Virus record (IMG/VR): IMGVR_UViG_3300028131_000823
Location: 1-64,000 of that record
Origin: a virus
Reading direction: 5' to 3' (one strand)
DNA length: 64,000 nucleotides
Positions 24,628 to 35,617 of this stretch are shown here, one piece after another. Within the stretch, counting starts at the first letter, position 1. Each line of letters opens with the position of its first letter. The notes beneath the pieces were generated by a model. That model worked only from the letters and a program-made list of their open reading frames with translations. It did not search any database and was not told the DNA's origin. A program made the translations under genes and the position numbers.

Positions 24628-26481
24628 ATGGCAGATTTTAAATTTTTAGATAAGGCTAGAGTAACTGCTGGAAACATAGTAGAAGACTCTAGATCATATT
24701 TAAGTAGAGTCTATAAAAAGGCTGGTAATTATTTTACAACAGCTTCACCGTTTTCTCAAATACTTGAGGTAATGGCTGAAATGAATGAGATGCTTATGTT
24801 CTATATAGAGGACTCTACTGTAGAGCAGAATATTTATACAGCTCAACAGCCTGAATCTATTCACGGACTTGCAAGACTTGCAGGGCATGATGCTACTAGA
24901 GGTTTCGCGGCAACTGGAGAAATAAGATTTAGATGGAAGCCTGGTGTAACAGAAGATGTTGCTGGAAGTAATTTAATAATTGAGCCAAATACTGAAATTC
25001 AATATGATAACAATGGTTTAATTTATTTTTTAAGAACTGATAAAGATGAGTTCTTATTACCAAAGAGTAGTAACGATTGGGTTAGAGCAAATATTATACA
25101 AGGTAAATTAGAGTCTCAAACCTTAACAAGTACAGGTGAAAGTATGCAAAGCTTTAATATTCAATCTAAAGGAACGACTGACCATGCTTTAGTAAAGGTA
25201 AGTGTTAATGGAGAACAATGGACAAAGTTTAATTCATTATACGAAATGTTAGCCACTGATAAAGGTTGTTTAGTAAAGACTGGAATTAGTGGAGGAATGG
25301 ATGTTTATTTCGGAACTGGTAACTTTGGTATAATTCCACCAAGTGGAGCTACTATCGAAATAGAATATATTAAATGTGATGGTGCAGCTGGAAATCTTAA
25401 CCAAGCAGGAGATCTTACATTTAAATGGTTAGGTGAAGGTAAGGACTCAACTGGAGATACACATGACCTAAACGAATTATTAGAAATGGAGACTTCAACT
25501 TCTCCTTTTATGGGAGCAGATCCTGAAAGTACTGAATTTACGAAGTTAATGGCACCACTTGCAAGCAAGAGTTTTGTACTTGCAAATCCAGATGCATATG
25601 AATATTTCTTAAGTAGATATGCGCAGTTTAGTTATTTAGATGCATATAATACTACGAACGATGGTTATTTAGATGATGACAATGTTATTTATATTTTTGC
25701 AATTCCAGATTTAGAGAAAAGATTATTAAAAGGGACAGATTATTTTTCAGTTGACGAAAGCGAGTTTTTCTTTGGAAAAGACGAAACCGATAGAATGCTT
25801 GGTGTAATTGAAGATAGTGGGCAGCAAATGGTTACAAGTGAAGCAATATTTGTAGAGCCGGAAGCTGTTAAATATAGAATGGATATTTCTATTAGATGGT
25901 TTGAAGGATTTAAGCAACAAGATATTTTCAATGACATTAGAGCGGCTATCTCAAATTATCTAATAAAAATTGTACGAAGAGATAAACTACCTAAGAGTGA
26001 TATTATTGCAATCATAGAAGGTATCGAAGGTGTAGATGCGGTAAATGTACAATTTGTATCAAGTATTGAGGAGCAAGCAAGAAAGGATGGATTTTATAAT
26101 TATACTGAAGTTACTGTAACGCCATCAACTCCTGAATTAGAAGGAGCAGATGGAGATCAAAAAAGACTTGTATTTTTTAAGAGAACTGAAGAAATTAAGA
26201 AGATAGTATTAGAAAATCCTGACTTATTAATACCAGTTACTGGAGATAAGCAAATAGAAGACTGGTATAATAAAATAGGACTTGACAGATATGGTGATAT
26301 TATTTTAGACAAGCAAGAAGTTGCAATATTTAGAGGAGGCTGGGAAGATAGAGATGGAGAACTAGTAAAAGATGAGCCATCAATTGGAGAAATGGCTTCA
26401 ATGTCTTTATACTTTGATAACCCACCTGTGCCAAGAACTATTTATAGTAGAGTACAGGCTGGAAATAGAAGCGCATTATAA
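24628..26481 (+). CDS. 6: Baseplate wedge protein gp6
   Basis: 617 residues, close to T4 gp6 (about 660). The N-terminal helical region (SQILEVMAEMNEMLMFYIED) followed by QPESIHGLARLAGHDATRGF is the typical gp6/gpJ start. Beta regions follow, then a C-terminal helical and strand part (RMDISIRWFEGFKQQDIFND; IEGIEGVDAVNVQFV). Two gp6 copies per wedge form the inner iris of the baseplate. Position after gp25 supports the call. Confidence 0.85.
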   Translation: MADFKFLDKARVTAGNIVEDSRSYLSRVYKKAGNYFTTASPFSQILEVMAEMNEMLMFYIEDSTVEQNIYTAQQPESIHGLARLAGHDATRGFAATGEIRFRWKPGVTEDVAGSNLIIEPNTEIQYDNNGLIYFLRTDKDEFLLPKSSNDWVRANIIQGKLESQTLTSTGESMQSFNIQSKGTTDHALVKVSVNGEQWTKFNSLYEMLATDKGCLVKTGISGGMDVYFGTGNFGIIPPSGATIEIEYIKCDGAAGNLNQAGDLTFKWLGEGKDSTGDTHDLNELLEMETSTSPFMGADPESTEFTKLMAPLASKSFVLANPDAYEYFLSRYAQFSYLDAYNTTNDGYLDDDNVIYIFAIPDLEKRLLKGTDYFSVDESEFFFGKDETDRMLGVIEDSGQQMVTSEAIFVEPEAVKYRMDISIRWFEGFKQQDIFNDIRAAISNYLIKIVRRDKLPKSDIIAIIEGIEGVDAVNVQFVSSIEEQARKDGFYNYTEVTVTPSTPELEGADGDQKRLVFFKRTEEIKKIVLENPDLLIPVTGDKQIEDWYNKIGLDRYGDIILDKQEVAIFRGGWEDRDGELVKDEPSIGEMASMSLYFDNPPVPRTIYSRVQAGNRSAL

Positions 26482-26750
26482 TGGGACTATACGACGATTT
26501 ATACAGATATAAAAGAGAAAAGATTTATGACATTAAAAAGTCTGCCAAAGATAATAAAAAGTATTTAGGCTATGATTATAAAAATGACTTAATAACTAAT
26601 AGAGTTTCTAGGCACATTGTTAGAAATCAAACCATTCTTGATTTTTTACAATTCTGTACTGACTATTATTACAATACTATTAAACAAATTCGTGTAATGA
26701 AAAATTGGAAAAATTACACAGCAAACAAAGATGATAAAAATATAAGATAA
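26481..26750 (+). CDS. Small basic structural-region protein (89 aa)
   Basis: 89 residues, Tyr/Lys-rich (MGLYDDLYRYKREKIYDIKK; TDYYYNTIKQIRVMKNW). It shares a base with each neighbour (TAATG on both sides), so is tightly coupled between gp6 and the gp7-like gene. No family recognised; probably a small wedge component or assembly factor. Confidence 0.55.
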   Translation: MGLYDDLYRYKREKIYDIKKSAKDNKKYLGYDYKNDLITNRVSRHIVRNQTILDFLQFCTDYYYNTIKQIRVMKNWKNYTANKDDKNIR

Positions 26751-29497
26751 TGTCAAAGTATTCATATTTAAGATTTTTTAATGGAGTTGAGAATGAATTA
26801 AACCTTGACTATGATTCTACAAATGAAAAGTGGAGTGGTGTTGTATATTTACCTGAGGTTTCAGTAGGCCTTTATGAAACTTTAAACTTATTTATATTAG
26901 AAGAGCTTGTAGATGCTAATGGCCAAATAGTATATGGTAGACCTGTTTCTGTAGATAGTAATGGTAGTAATTTTAAATTTAGTTGGAAAGACGATAGGTA
27001 TATTAGTAAAGATATTTTTATATATGGTACAAGTTTAGAAAACAATGCTGTAAAAATACAAAACCTAGATGGACTAAATATTCAAGTATTAGATCATACG
27101 GATGTTGTTTCAGTAATTGCAGGTTTAAAAACTGTAAATAATTTTACAAATGATGCAATACAGGCTAACATTGCACTTTCATCTAAGGCTGAACAAAGAC
27201 ATCAAAGAACTTTATTAATTACAGATGATAGTGATGGACATGAAGTTGCTGAAATAATAATATATGGTGAAACTGTTGGAGAGGATGAAAGAATGCAGGA
27301 CCTATTACAAAACATGGGTGCTACTCTTGATGATGGTGATTTTATAATTTTTAAAGAGCATGATATTAATGAAATGGGAATCGACTGGAGACTCATGAAT
27401 CAAAAAAGAAGAGAGCTACTTTTAGAATTACACAATATTAAACCATTTATTGGAACTTATAAAGCTGTATTAAATGCAATTGATTTTTTCGGTTATAATA
27501 ATATTACACTTAAAGAATATTGGCTAAATATAAATCAAGATAGCGATAGCTTTGGAAAACTAAAAGCAGTTTCAGTTCCAGATAAAAATGCTGGATTTAG
27601 TTATAAGAAAAGAAAGCAATTTAATTTGCCTTCTACTACAATGAAAAAAACAAGCAGATTTTCATTGGTTTATAAATTAAACGAGCCTAATGGATCATTT
27701 GATTATTGGGACATTCCTAATGTCGATGAGGTATTTGATTTTACACCGGAAGAGATTTTAATAAAATTATACGGTCTTAAGAATAAACTACAAAAAGAAT
27801 ACCTTCCACTTCAAGCAAAGATTGTAGATATTGTAGGAGAAGGAAGTTATTTTGATCAAAAGAATTTAAACGTTTGGAATAATCAACAACCTATTGTTTC
27901 ATTCAATGAAGGTAAAGATGTTGAATTTAAGGTTTATCCAGAAGATAAACAACTTTACGTTGAAGATTATGCACTTGTTTCAAATAATGATATTTTAATA
28001 GACAATGTAAATTTTGAACCTATTTCACTAGATGGTTTTGGAAATCTTAACGAAACTGAATATGAAACTTTATTATCAGATTTTGAAACATTTTACAATA
28101 ACTACTATATAAATAAAAAGGAAACTTTTAACAATGACACAGATGGAGAGCACTCAATTCCTGTAGGCTGTCCAATAATTTTAGAATGTACTTCACTTCC
28201 ACAAGAATGGGAATTTGCAAACTTTACATGGTTTGATGCGTTAGATTCAACAGTTACTTGGGATAACTGGTGGAAGCAGCATGTTTATGAATTAGAATGG
28301 GTAGTTACTGGACCTAATAATTATTCGCAAAGTTTTAGAGGCAGTATTGGTTATTATGAAACAGATGGCACGTTTCATCCTGGATATTTAAGGTTTCCAA
28401 TAATTGTACCCTTTGAAGGAGACTACAGCGTAGAGCTAAGAATGTATGACCTTCAAGGAATTATGAGTTTTAGAAAAGAGTCAGACTTCTTTAACGTTAA
28501 GGTAAAGCCACTTGAAATATATGGAATTTATCAATGGAAAGAAGATAATAGATGGAAAGATTGGAAAACTGATTGGAATAAAACAGGAGGTTATTGGGAA
28601 TTGCCAACTGAAAATTTACAAAAGGTTGAAGATAGTTTCCAGTCTTTATACTTAACAATGGATAGGGCTAATTATGTACACAATGAAAGTCAAGGTAAAG
28701 TTTTTAGTACGGTTGAAAGATATGTAGATACAGATCCTGTTAATTTAACGGGTTATAGTGAAACTACTGGACCTTATGTTTGGAATGAAATGGATCCAGT
28801 CAGATGGGTAGATGGAAAATATAATTGGTGGGACGCTACTAGAATTGGTGCTGATTTGACGGCAAGTTTTAAAATAAATACAATTCAACAAGGCAGTGTT
28901 TTAACTATTACACATAAAAACCCTACCACACATTTAATTGAAACAGGAATTCACACACTAGTTACTACAACTCCTACTAATAACTCAGATCTTTCAGGTT
29001 GGCAAGCAATTGCTGATGAATTAAATGCATCTACAGATTCTATTATTAGTAAGTTTAATTATAACCCAGTATTTGAAGATACTGATAATGATGATACCAA
29101 TGACATATTTAAATTCTTAATATGTGTAGGAAAAGATTATTCTTTTAAATATGATTTTGAAGAGGTGACATTAACTAATGGAACAATTTATGGTAAAACA
29201 AAATATGTTAGGTACAATCCTACATTTGATACTGTAAGAATTATTAACGGAAGTGCAGAGGTGGAAAGATCAACCCATGTTACATTTGCTTTAGATAAAA
29301 CACAAATGCCTGGTATTAAAAAGCCAGTTTGGAGAATATATAAAGATAGTAGTCAAGAAGAACATGATATATATTATGATAATATGTGGATGACATATAT
29401 CTTTAAGGACGCTGGAAACTATAAAATTTCAGCTGAAATAGAAGATACAAATGGTAATAGAAATAAAACCATTAGAAACATGATAATAGTAAAATAA
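26750..29497 (+). CDS. Large baseplate wedge protein, gp7-like
   Basis: 915 residues, directly downstream of gp6 as gene 7 is in T4 (gp7 about 1030 aa). Residues about 205-270 (IDWRLMNQKRRELLLELHNI, then FIGTYKAVLNAIDFFGYNNI) resemble the helical wedge-binding part shared by gp7 and tail protein I families. The rest is a string of beta domains, Trp-rich in the middle (EWEFANFTWFDALDSTVTWD) and Ig-like near the end (YKISAEIEDTNGNRNKTIRN). Assigned from size, order and that motif. Confidence 0.6.
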   Translation: MSKYSYLRFFNGVENELNLDYDSTNEKWSGVVYLPEVSVGLYETLNLFILEELVDANGQIVYGRPVSVDSNGSNFKFSWKDDRYISKDIFIYGTSLENNAVKIQNLDGLNIQVLDHTDVVSVIAGLKTVNNFTNDAIQANIALSSKAEQRHQRTLLITDDSDGHEVAEIIIYGETVGEDERMQDLLQNMGATLDDGDFIIFKEHDINEMGIDWRLMNQKRRELLLELHNIKPFIGTYKAVLNAIDFFGYNNITLKEYWLNINQDSDSFGKLKAVSVPDKNAGFSYKKRKQFNLPSTTMKKTSRFSLVYKLNEPNGSFDYWDIPNVDEVFDFTPEEILIKLYGLKNKLQKEYLPLQAKIVDIVGEGSYFDQKNLNVWNNQQPIVSFNEGKDVEFKVYPEDKQLYVEDYALVSNNDILIDNVNFEPISLDGFGNLNETEYETLLSDFETFYNNYYINKKETFNNDTDGEHSIPVGCPIILECTSLPQEWEFANFTWFDALDSTVTWDNWWKQHVYELEWVVTGPNNYSQSFRGSIGYYETDGTFHPGYLRFPIIVPFEGDYSVELRMYDLQGIMSFRKESDFFNVKVKPLEIYGIYQWKEDNRWKDWKTDWNKTGGYWELPTENLQKVEDSFQSLYLTMDRANYVHNESQGKVFSTVERYVDTDPVNLTGYSETTGPYVWNEMDPVRWVDGKYNWWDATRIGADLTASFKINTIQQGSVLTITHKNPTTHLIETGIHTLVTTTPTNNSDLSGWQAIADELNASTDSIISKFNYNPVFEDTDNDDTNDIFKFLICVGKDYSFKYDFEEVTLTNGTIYGKTKYVRYNPTFDTVRIINGSAEVERSTHVTFALDKTQMPGIKKPVWRIYKDSSQEEHDIYYDNMWMTYIFKDAGNYKISAEIEDTNGNRNKTIRNMIIVK

Positions 29498-29511
29498 AAA
29501 AATAAAATAAA

Positions 29512-30060
29512 ATGGCGGTTACAGAAATTTTAGGAACAGATTCGCTTTCATCATCGAGAATTACACTTAATGATAACTTTACTTCAATTGAAGATGAAAT
29601 AACAAGCTTAAAGGGATATTTAGATCCAACAGCTTTAACTCTTTCAGGGGTTACTATTTCGACTAGTCAAATTGCAATTGATGGAGGAACAGCAGTAAAT
29701 GCTAGTTCAGCTACCTTTGGAGTTGCTAGTACGTTTAATAATGAAATTAATATCGATGCAGGTATTACAAAGAGTAGTATTAGGAAAAGTTCTTCAGACG
29801 GGCTTACATCAATGCCTGTTAATCTTCAACATTCTAGTTATTTTGTAGATGTAGCGGATGGATCAATTCCACTAGCGTTACCAACAAGTACAATAGCAGG
29901 TAAAGAAATTACATTAATTGCAACATCAACTGGTGATATTGAAGCTACTAATGTTGCAGGTGCAGCAAGTATTGCAATAGTGCAAAATGGAACACTTACT
30001 TTAAGATCAGATGGTACTTCATGGTACGTTATTGGTTCTTTTGGTGCAACGATTGCGTAA
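29512..30060 (+). CDS. Short fibre-like or decoration structural protein (182 aa)
   Basis: 182 residues, Ser/Thr/Ala/Ile-rich beta sequence with small repeats (LTLSGVTISTSQIAIDGGTA) and a C-terminal strand pair (GTLTLRSDGTSWYVIGSFG). This resembles the terminal domains of fibre and head-fibre proteins that follow the pattern N-D-N-F-x-x-I (LNDNFTSIEDEI). Likely part of the tail periphery. Confidence 0.5.
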   Translation: MAVTEILGTDSLSSSRITLNDNFTSIEDEITSLKGYLDPTALTLSGVTISTSQIAIDGGTAVNASSATFGVASTFNNEINIDAGITKSSIRKSSSDGLTSMPVNLQHSSYFVDVADGSIPLALPTSTIAGKEITLIATSTGDIEATNVAGAASIAIVQNGTLTLRSDGTSWYVIGSFGATIA

Positions 30061-30077
30061 AAAAATTATAAGAATAA

Positions 30078-32006
30078 ATGGCTACATCATTAGTTAGAAT
30101 ACCTCAAATCCAAGGAGGAACAATGTACGCTTTTGCAAGTGGGACTAGAGATTTGACAAGAGCTTTTAATAACCCAGATATTAAATTTGAGTTTAGTAAA
30201 TATGCTCTTTTAGATATTCCTAATTTTGAAACTGCAGTTTCCGGTAAAAATACAATGGATTTTACGAATATGTTAGATTATTCTGGTCTATCATACGTTT
30301 TAAAAGGAGATGCAGGTCATGATTTTGCTAACACCTTTCAAAACTATGCACTTAACTTAGAAGAAGAGCTTTTACAAGATGATGATTTTGACAGTACTTT
30401 ATATGGTTCAGATGCAGAAAAAATATTTTTTAAATGGTTAAACACTATAGGTGCTATTAGATTTAGAACCGCTGATTCTAATGAGTCTGTAAATCCTGGC
30501 TTTTATACTGAAGAACAAAATGCGTCAGGCACTGGAACTGACTATGATAGAGTAGTTAAATATTTAGGCAGTATCGATGTAGGTAATGATATACAATATA
30601 AAGGTAATGCATACCACGAGGTATATATTAATGTTCCCTCAAGCGTAGGATATACTCCAGCAGTATTATTTAACAATTCTCTTTATAATGCCTCTGGTAA
30701 CAAGACTTACACAGAAGCTGAAATTAGCGGTAGAGCAAGTCAAACACACCCTGATCCTAATATGGATTTAGAAACTTTAGTGGATGTTGCAGGCGTAACT
30801 CCTTATTATGATGTTGATTCTAATACTACTTCTAATTTTGAAATTGATTGGAACATTGCTAATTATAATGCAGTTGCTAATAATTCAGACATAAATAGTT
30901 TACAAGATTATGCTAAGCAAGGAGGAGACTTTAGGTTTAACGCAGTTCTTGTTTATTATGATTTATATAGTGATTCAGTATCTGCAAATAGAGAAACTAA
31001 TCTCTATGGTGTATTAATATTGGATAATCCTCAAGATAATCCTGGTGCAGCAAACAGTTCTTATATTCCTGAACTTATTAAATATAAGCCAAATGAAATT
31101 ACTGGCTTAAATGGAAATGCATTCGGTCTTAAATTAAATATTAAATTTAATTCATCTCTTGATAATGTTGGTGTTGAAGTTAACATTAATGACTTTACAA
31201 CATTCTCAATGGATTTATTTATGGATACGACAAGTGCCCTAGAGAATGCTGCCAAATTATTATCAGATGCGAATGCAAGATATACTAGAATTAAAGGCAG
31301 AGTTGATGACTTAGAAAACTTAGTAATGTCGATGGACTCAAGTGCTGAAATGCTAAGCAGAATAAGTTCATTAGAAACAGATTTTCAAAATGCAAGTGCA
31401 AACCTTGCAGATAGCAACAGTTTATTAGAATTAATTACAAGTGCCAATGGAAGAATTAATCAACTTATTGATGGTACAATTCCATCTGAAGTACAATATA
31501 ATACTGATATTTTATTTAATGGTCCTGGCATATTAGTTGACAAAACAGTTCCTAATAAAATTAAAATTAAAAACGATTTAAAAACATATGTATTTGGAAA
31601 GCCATTCTTATGGAATGAAAATACATTAAGTGTTTATAATGAAATTAAAGATACTAATCAGTTTAACCCATCAAATGCAACAGGTTTTGGAATATGGGCT
31701 AGACTAAAAGAATTTTCAAATCAACTTAGGTTAGTTGGTAAAACAATGGATCAAGGCGCAGATAATAATATTAATATATACATAGATGACAAACTTATAA
31801 ATTGGAAAGATGGCCAAAGTTATAAGATTGTTTTTGAAAACTTAAATTTAAGCGGGAATAACATTAACGTTTATACTAATTGGAAAGCTGGATATGATAA
31901 ACTAATTGGAAGTATATCAAACACACAAGTTGGAAACAATCCATATTTCGAAATAGTTTGTATAAACGCTGCGATGTTTGAATTTGAAATAGATGTTATA
32001 AGATAA
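30078..32006 (+). CDS. Tail/baseplate structural protein (642 aa)
   Basis: 642 residues. The first 380 are beta-rich with many Asn/Asp/Tyr. Residues about 385-485 are helical with coiled-coil character (AAKLLSDANARYTRIKGRVD; LSRISSLETDFQNASANL), suggesting a trimeric stalk. A beta-rich domain ends it. This stalk-and-domain layout fits a fibre or baseplate-peripheral protein. No named family recognised. Confidence 0.5.
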   Translation: MATSLVRIPQIQGGTMYAFASGTRDLTRAFNNPDIKFEFSKYALLDIPNFETAVSGKNTMDFTNMLDYSGLSYVLKGDAGHDFANTFQNYALNLEEELLQDDDFDSTLYGSDAEKIFFKWLNTIGAIRFRTADSNESVNPGFYTEEQNASGTGTDYDRVVKYLGSIDVGNDIQYKGNAYHEVYINVPSSVGYTPAVLFNNSLYNASGNKTYTEAEISGRASQTHPDPNMDLETLVDVAGVTPYYDVDSNTTSNFEIDWNIANYNAVANNSDINSLQDYAKQGGDFRFNAVLVYYDLYSDSVSANRETNLYGVLILDNPQDNPGAANSSYIPELIKYKPNEITGLNGNAFGLKLNIKFNSSLDNVGVEVNINDFTTFSMDLFMDTTSALENAAKLLSDANARYTRIKGRVDDLENLVMSMDSSAEMLSRISSLETDFQNASANLADSNSLLELITSANGRINQLIDGTIPSEVQYNTDILFNGPGILVDKTVPNKIKIKNDLKTYVFGKPFLWNENTLSVYNEIKDTNQFNPSNATGFGIWARLKEFSNQLRLVGKTMDQGADNNINIYIDDKLINWKDGQSYKIVFENLNLSGNNINVYTNWKAGYDKLIGSISNTQVGNNPYFEIVCINAAMFEFEIDVIR

Positions 32007-32009
32007 TAG

Positions 32010-35000
32010 ATGGACACACAAAACTCATTTTCAGGAATAATCAAGCAATTCACACAGATGAATGCCAATGCGTTAGAAACTTTTGAGCGTATTAATGAGG
32101 CAATGACTAGTGAAAAGGATGCTATTACAGTTTCAGTAGACTTATTCGGTACGCCAGATGATGACGGCGTAACTACAATTAAAACTTATCAAATACCTTC
32201 GTTTGGGTTTATTGATAGAGAAATAAAAAGATTAGAAAATAATATTAAAGCATTGAGTGGTGTTGGAACTGCAGATGCAACTGTACAGATGCCTGACGGT
32301 AGCTTTAAAAAGATTATTGCAAGAAAACTTAAAACTCCTGCAAGTGATTTAACTTCAATTGCATTACCTACACAATTCGTAACTACAGATAATGACTTTT
32401 TTGAAGATTATTTAAATCCATTATTAACTGTTAAATTTGATGTTAGTAATCAAATTGTAGTAGATACTGAAAGAGTTTTAGTAAAAAGATATATTTTTCA
32501 AGCAAACGATGAATTTGCTGCAGCTTATTTTGATGACACTTATAATAATGTTGATGAGATTAATTATCAAACATTTGTAGAAGACTTAATAAGTAGTGGG
32601 GCAAATGCAACTATTGATGAACAGGTTAGAGACCTTCCTTTTAAATCAACTCAATACTATGGTGATTTTGATGTATTAGCAGTTGAAAATGCAGAAAGAG
32701 AATTTGTAGTAGACGGAACTCCAGTTATAAAAACAGTTAAACTATATACTTTAAATAAATTAACTTATACTGATGGAGATAAATCTTTAAATGATACTGA
32801 ATTTTTATCAGTTGGTGATGAGCTACTTGTAAATAGCGGCAACAACAATACGAGGTATAGAATTGAAAATGTATATAACGGTACTAGTCAACTTGAACTA
32901 AGATTAATTGAAGGTTTTGACAGTATTAAAATTGGAACTAGTCAACTTAGAATTTATAAATCTTTAGAAAACAAAGTAGATCTAAGCATTAATGTGGGAT
33001 TTGATGAGAGACAAGTTGTATTCTTTAAAGCAATTGATCCTGATTCTAAAATCATTGCAGAAAACTGGTCACCCGGTGTTGGTTTTTATTCTAATGATTT
33101 AACAATTGAGAACGAAGCTGGAGGAACTCAAACATTATCTGCTTTCTATAGAGATAGCGTTTCTGACTTTGGTCAATTTATTAAAGCCTTAAAAGAAGAC
33201 TTTATTCCACCAGCAAATGTTGGTATTGTACCAGATCCAGTTGAATTAAATGTAGATAATTTTCAAGTTGTACAGATTAATACACACTTAACTGAAAATG
33301 ACGCATTAGATAATATTAAAAAATTAAACACTGATAAAATAACAGTTAGTGAAAATTTAAAGAAATTAGATGACACTATTTCTAGTAAGAGAAGTGAAAT
33401 TGCTACTAAGAAATATAGTTCACAAATACAAAAAAATAAAGATAAAAATACTCTAAACACTCTTATTGAAAAAAGAAGTAGTGAAGCTAAATTATATTCT
33501 TCAGTTGTTAATCAAATCCAAAGCATTAGCACAGATCAGAATGTAAAAGATATTAAGCCTAAATTTAGAGTTAGAGGTTTTTGGAAAGTGCCTGAAGCAA
33601 AAACAAATGCGGATACGCTTCCACAAGAAATTGTTAAATTTAGTATTCAATATAGATATGTTTCTGCAAGTGGTAAAACAAGTAACATTGAACAAATACC
33701 ATTTACACAAGATAATAAAACTACAACTGCAAGTTTTTCAAACTGGAATCAACTAGATACTCCAACTAGAAAGAGATTAAAGGATGTGACTACGGGTAAA
33801 TATATTTGGACAACTGAAAGTATAGAAGATGGACAAGAAGTTAATTTTAATCAACTAGATCTTCCTATTAATTTAGGTGAAAATATTGAAATTAGAATAA
33901 AGGCATATTCAGAAGCTGGTTTTCCATCAACTCCTGTAACTTCAGATTGGAGTGAACCTATATTAATAGAATTTCCACAAGGTATGTTAGATACTTCTGA
34001 TGTAATTAACCTTGTTGAGGAAAATAGCAAAGAAACTACTTATGTAAAACTTGTTGATGAATTAGATTCTAAAGGAGTTTACACACATATTGCTGATAGT
34101 TTTATTGCAAATGAAAAATATTTTACACATGGAGCCGGTAATATCGCTTCAGGTTTTTTATCTTCTGAACAAACTCCAATTAGTTTATTAGATAAATTAA
34201 TAGATCTTCAAAAGGAAATAGATAGTCTTAAGGAACAATTAGAAAATGCCGAAGGTGAGTTATTGGCAACTATAGTAGATGAGGAAGGTAGAACAACCCA
34301 GGTTGAGGCAAACACTACTACTAAATTATTTGCAGGATATTATGTAGATGAGGTAGCTGACTTAAATATTAAGAAAGGAACAATTGTAACTAAGACTTTT
34401 AAATTATTATTAGAAAATAGTAAAGCAACTGACTTAGAATTAACTGCAAGAATAATAGGAAATAGAAATGATGCAGTTTATCCATCTTCTTCTTCGGGAG
34501 ACGAAGTTACTTTTGAAATGGGTACGCATGATTATAGCACAGGTACACCTGCTCTTGCTTCAAGAATTGAAAACGATACATATTACACAGTTGAAGGAAA
34601 ATATGATTTAGTTCCTATTCAATATCAGAATATGACTACTATAGAAGCTAACGCTGAAATATTTAACAATAAAGCTGCTATGCAATCTGCGCAGCGTAAA
34701 GGTCAATTTATATATGGTAGATATATGGATGTTACTGGTGAAAATCCATTATATTCAACATTGCCTCTAGATTATTTAACAGGAGATGATACTAGTTTGA
34801 CAAACGGTACTAATAGATTTGAATATTTTGGAAAGGCTGCTACAGGTACTGACGGTACTTCAACAAATGACTTCATATGGAAAGGTGTAAACGCTGAGGT
34901 AATTCAATTATCAAGTTTAACAAGTGGAGATTATGATGACTCTATTTATGTACATGTTGATCACCCTACTGTATTTACAGGTACAACCTATCAGGCTACC

Positions 35001-35558
35001 TGGAACAACATCTCTCAATTTGCAACATTATCAACTGATGATAATTATTCTAATCTACAGACACCTTACAGGTACGATAACAGTCAATTTTATCAGAGAA
35101 CTATGAAAATGTCGTTTAGTGATAATGATCAATTTTTATTAGGAGGTAAATCTTGTGGAGCATATTTATTTATGTCACCTGCTAGAATCGGAAGTTTAGT
35201 AGTTGATGGAGATAATAAATTTGGAAAAAAGACAATAGGTAAAGTAGATAGTAAGCAGGTTAATTCCCAAGTTGCAAAATCCCCTAATATTACAGTTGAT
35301 CTTGTTTTCCAATATAGAATGACTGATTATTTTGGAGTTACTGCAAGTGGAGGAGTTGATACTTCAACTGGTAGGGTTGCAGGTAAGAATACAAATCCTG
35401 TTTCTAATTTAACATATTCTAAAACAATTGGTTTAGATATATTTGATTCTAATGAAAATCAATTTTCTTTTGATTTAGAAGTGTTTGCTAAATATAAGCC
35501 ACAAGGATATAACTTAAACAATACTAAAACAGTTACTCTTACTAAAGCAGTTAGTTAA
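32010..35558 (+). CDS. Large tail/fibre structural protein (1182 aa)
   Basis: 1182 residues. Early helices (FSGIIKQFTQMNANALETFE), then beta domains. There is a coiled-coil stretch near 430-510 (NLKKLDDTISSKRSEIATKK), an Ig/Fn3-like region near 515-665 (PKFRVRGFWKVPEAKTNADT; SAGKTSNIEQI-type strands are visible), another coiled coil near 730-760 (LLDKLIDLQKEIDSLKEQLE), and C-terminal beta domains. Probably a multi-domain connector or fibre. A late promoter follows it. Confidence 0.5.
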   Translation: MDTQNSFSGIIKQFTQMNANALETFERINEAMTSEKDAITVSVDLFGTPDDDGVTTIKTYQIPSFGFIDREIKRLENNIKALSGVGTADATVQMPDGSFKKIIARKLKTPASDLTSIALPTQFVTTDNDFFEDYLNPLLTVKFDVSNQIVVDTERVLVKRYIFQANDEFAAAYFDDTYNNVDEINYQTFVEDLISSGANATIDEQVRDLPFKSTQYYGDFDVLAVENAEREFVVDGTPVIKTVKLYTLNKLTYTDGDKSLNDTEFLSVGDELLVNSGNNNTRYRIENVYNGTSQLELRLIEGFDSIKIGTSQLRIYKSLENKVDLSINVGFDERQVVFFKAIDPDSKIIAENWSPGVGFYSNDLTIENEAGGTQTLSAFYRDSVSDFGQFIKALKEDFIPPANVGIVPDPVELNVDNFQVVQINTHLTENDALDNIKKLNTDKITVSENLKKLDDTISSKRSEIATKKYSSQIQKNKDKNTLNTLIEKRSSEAKLYSSVVNQIQSISTDQNVKDIKPKFRVRGFWKVPEAKTNADTLPQEIVKFSIQYRYVSASGKTSNIEQIPFTQDNKTTTASFSNWNQLDTPTRKRLKDVTTGKYIWTTESIEDGQEVNFNQLDLPINLGENIEIRIKAYSEAGFPSTPVTSDWSEPILIEFPQGMLDTSDVINLVEENSKETTYVKLVDELDSKGVYTHIADSFIANEKYFTHGAGNIASGFLSSEQTPISLLDKLIDLQKEIDSLKEQLENAEGELLATIVDEEGRTTQVEANTTTKLFAGYYVDEVADLNIKKGTIVTKTFKLLLENSKATDLELTARIIGNRNDAVYPSSSSGDEVTFEMGTHDYSTGTPALASRIENDTYYTVEGKYDLVPIQYQNMTTIEANAEIFNNKAAMQSAQRKGQFIYGRYMDVTGENPLYSTLPLDYLTGDDTSLTNGTNRFEYFGKAATGTDGTSTNDFIWKGVNAEVIQLSSLTSGDYDDSIYVHVDHPTVFTGTTYQATWNNISQFATLSTDDNYSNLQTPYRYDNSQFYQRTMKMSFSDNDQFLLGGKSCGAYLFMSPARIGSLVVDGDNKFGKKTIGKVDSKQVNSQVAKSPNITVDLVFQYRMTDYFGVTASGGVDTSTGRVAGKNTNPVSNLTYSKTIGLDIFDSNENQFSFDLEVFAKYKPQGYNLNNTKTVTLTKAVS

Positions 35559-35570
35559 TAAAACTAATAG

Positions 35571-35580
35571 AGATATATAA
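35571..35580 (+). promoter_or_regulatory. Candidate late promoter AGATATATAA
   Basis: Located 46 nt before the ATG at 35618 in a 59-nt gap, heading the giant TSP3-repeat gene. Confidence 0.55.
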
Positions 35581-35617
35581 TCTTAAGTAATATTAAACTA
35601 AAAATAAAAACACAAAT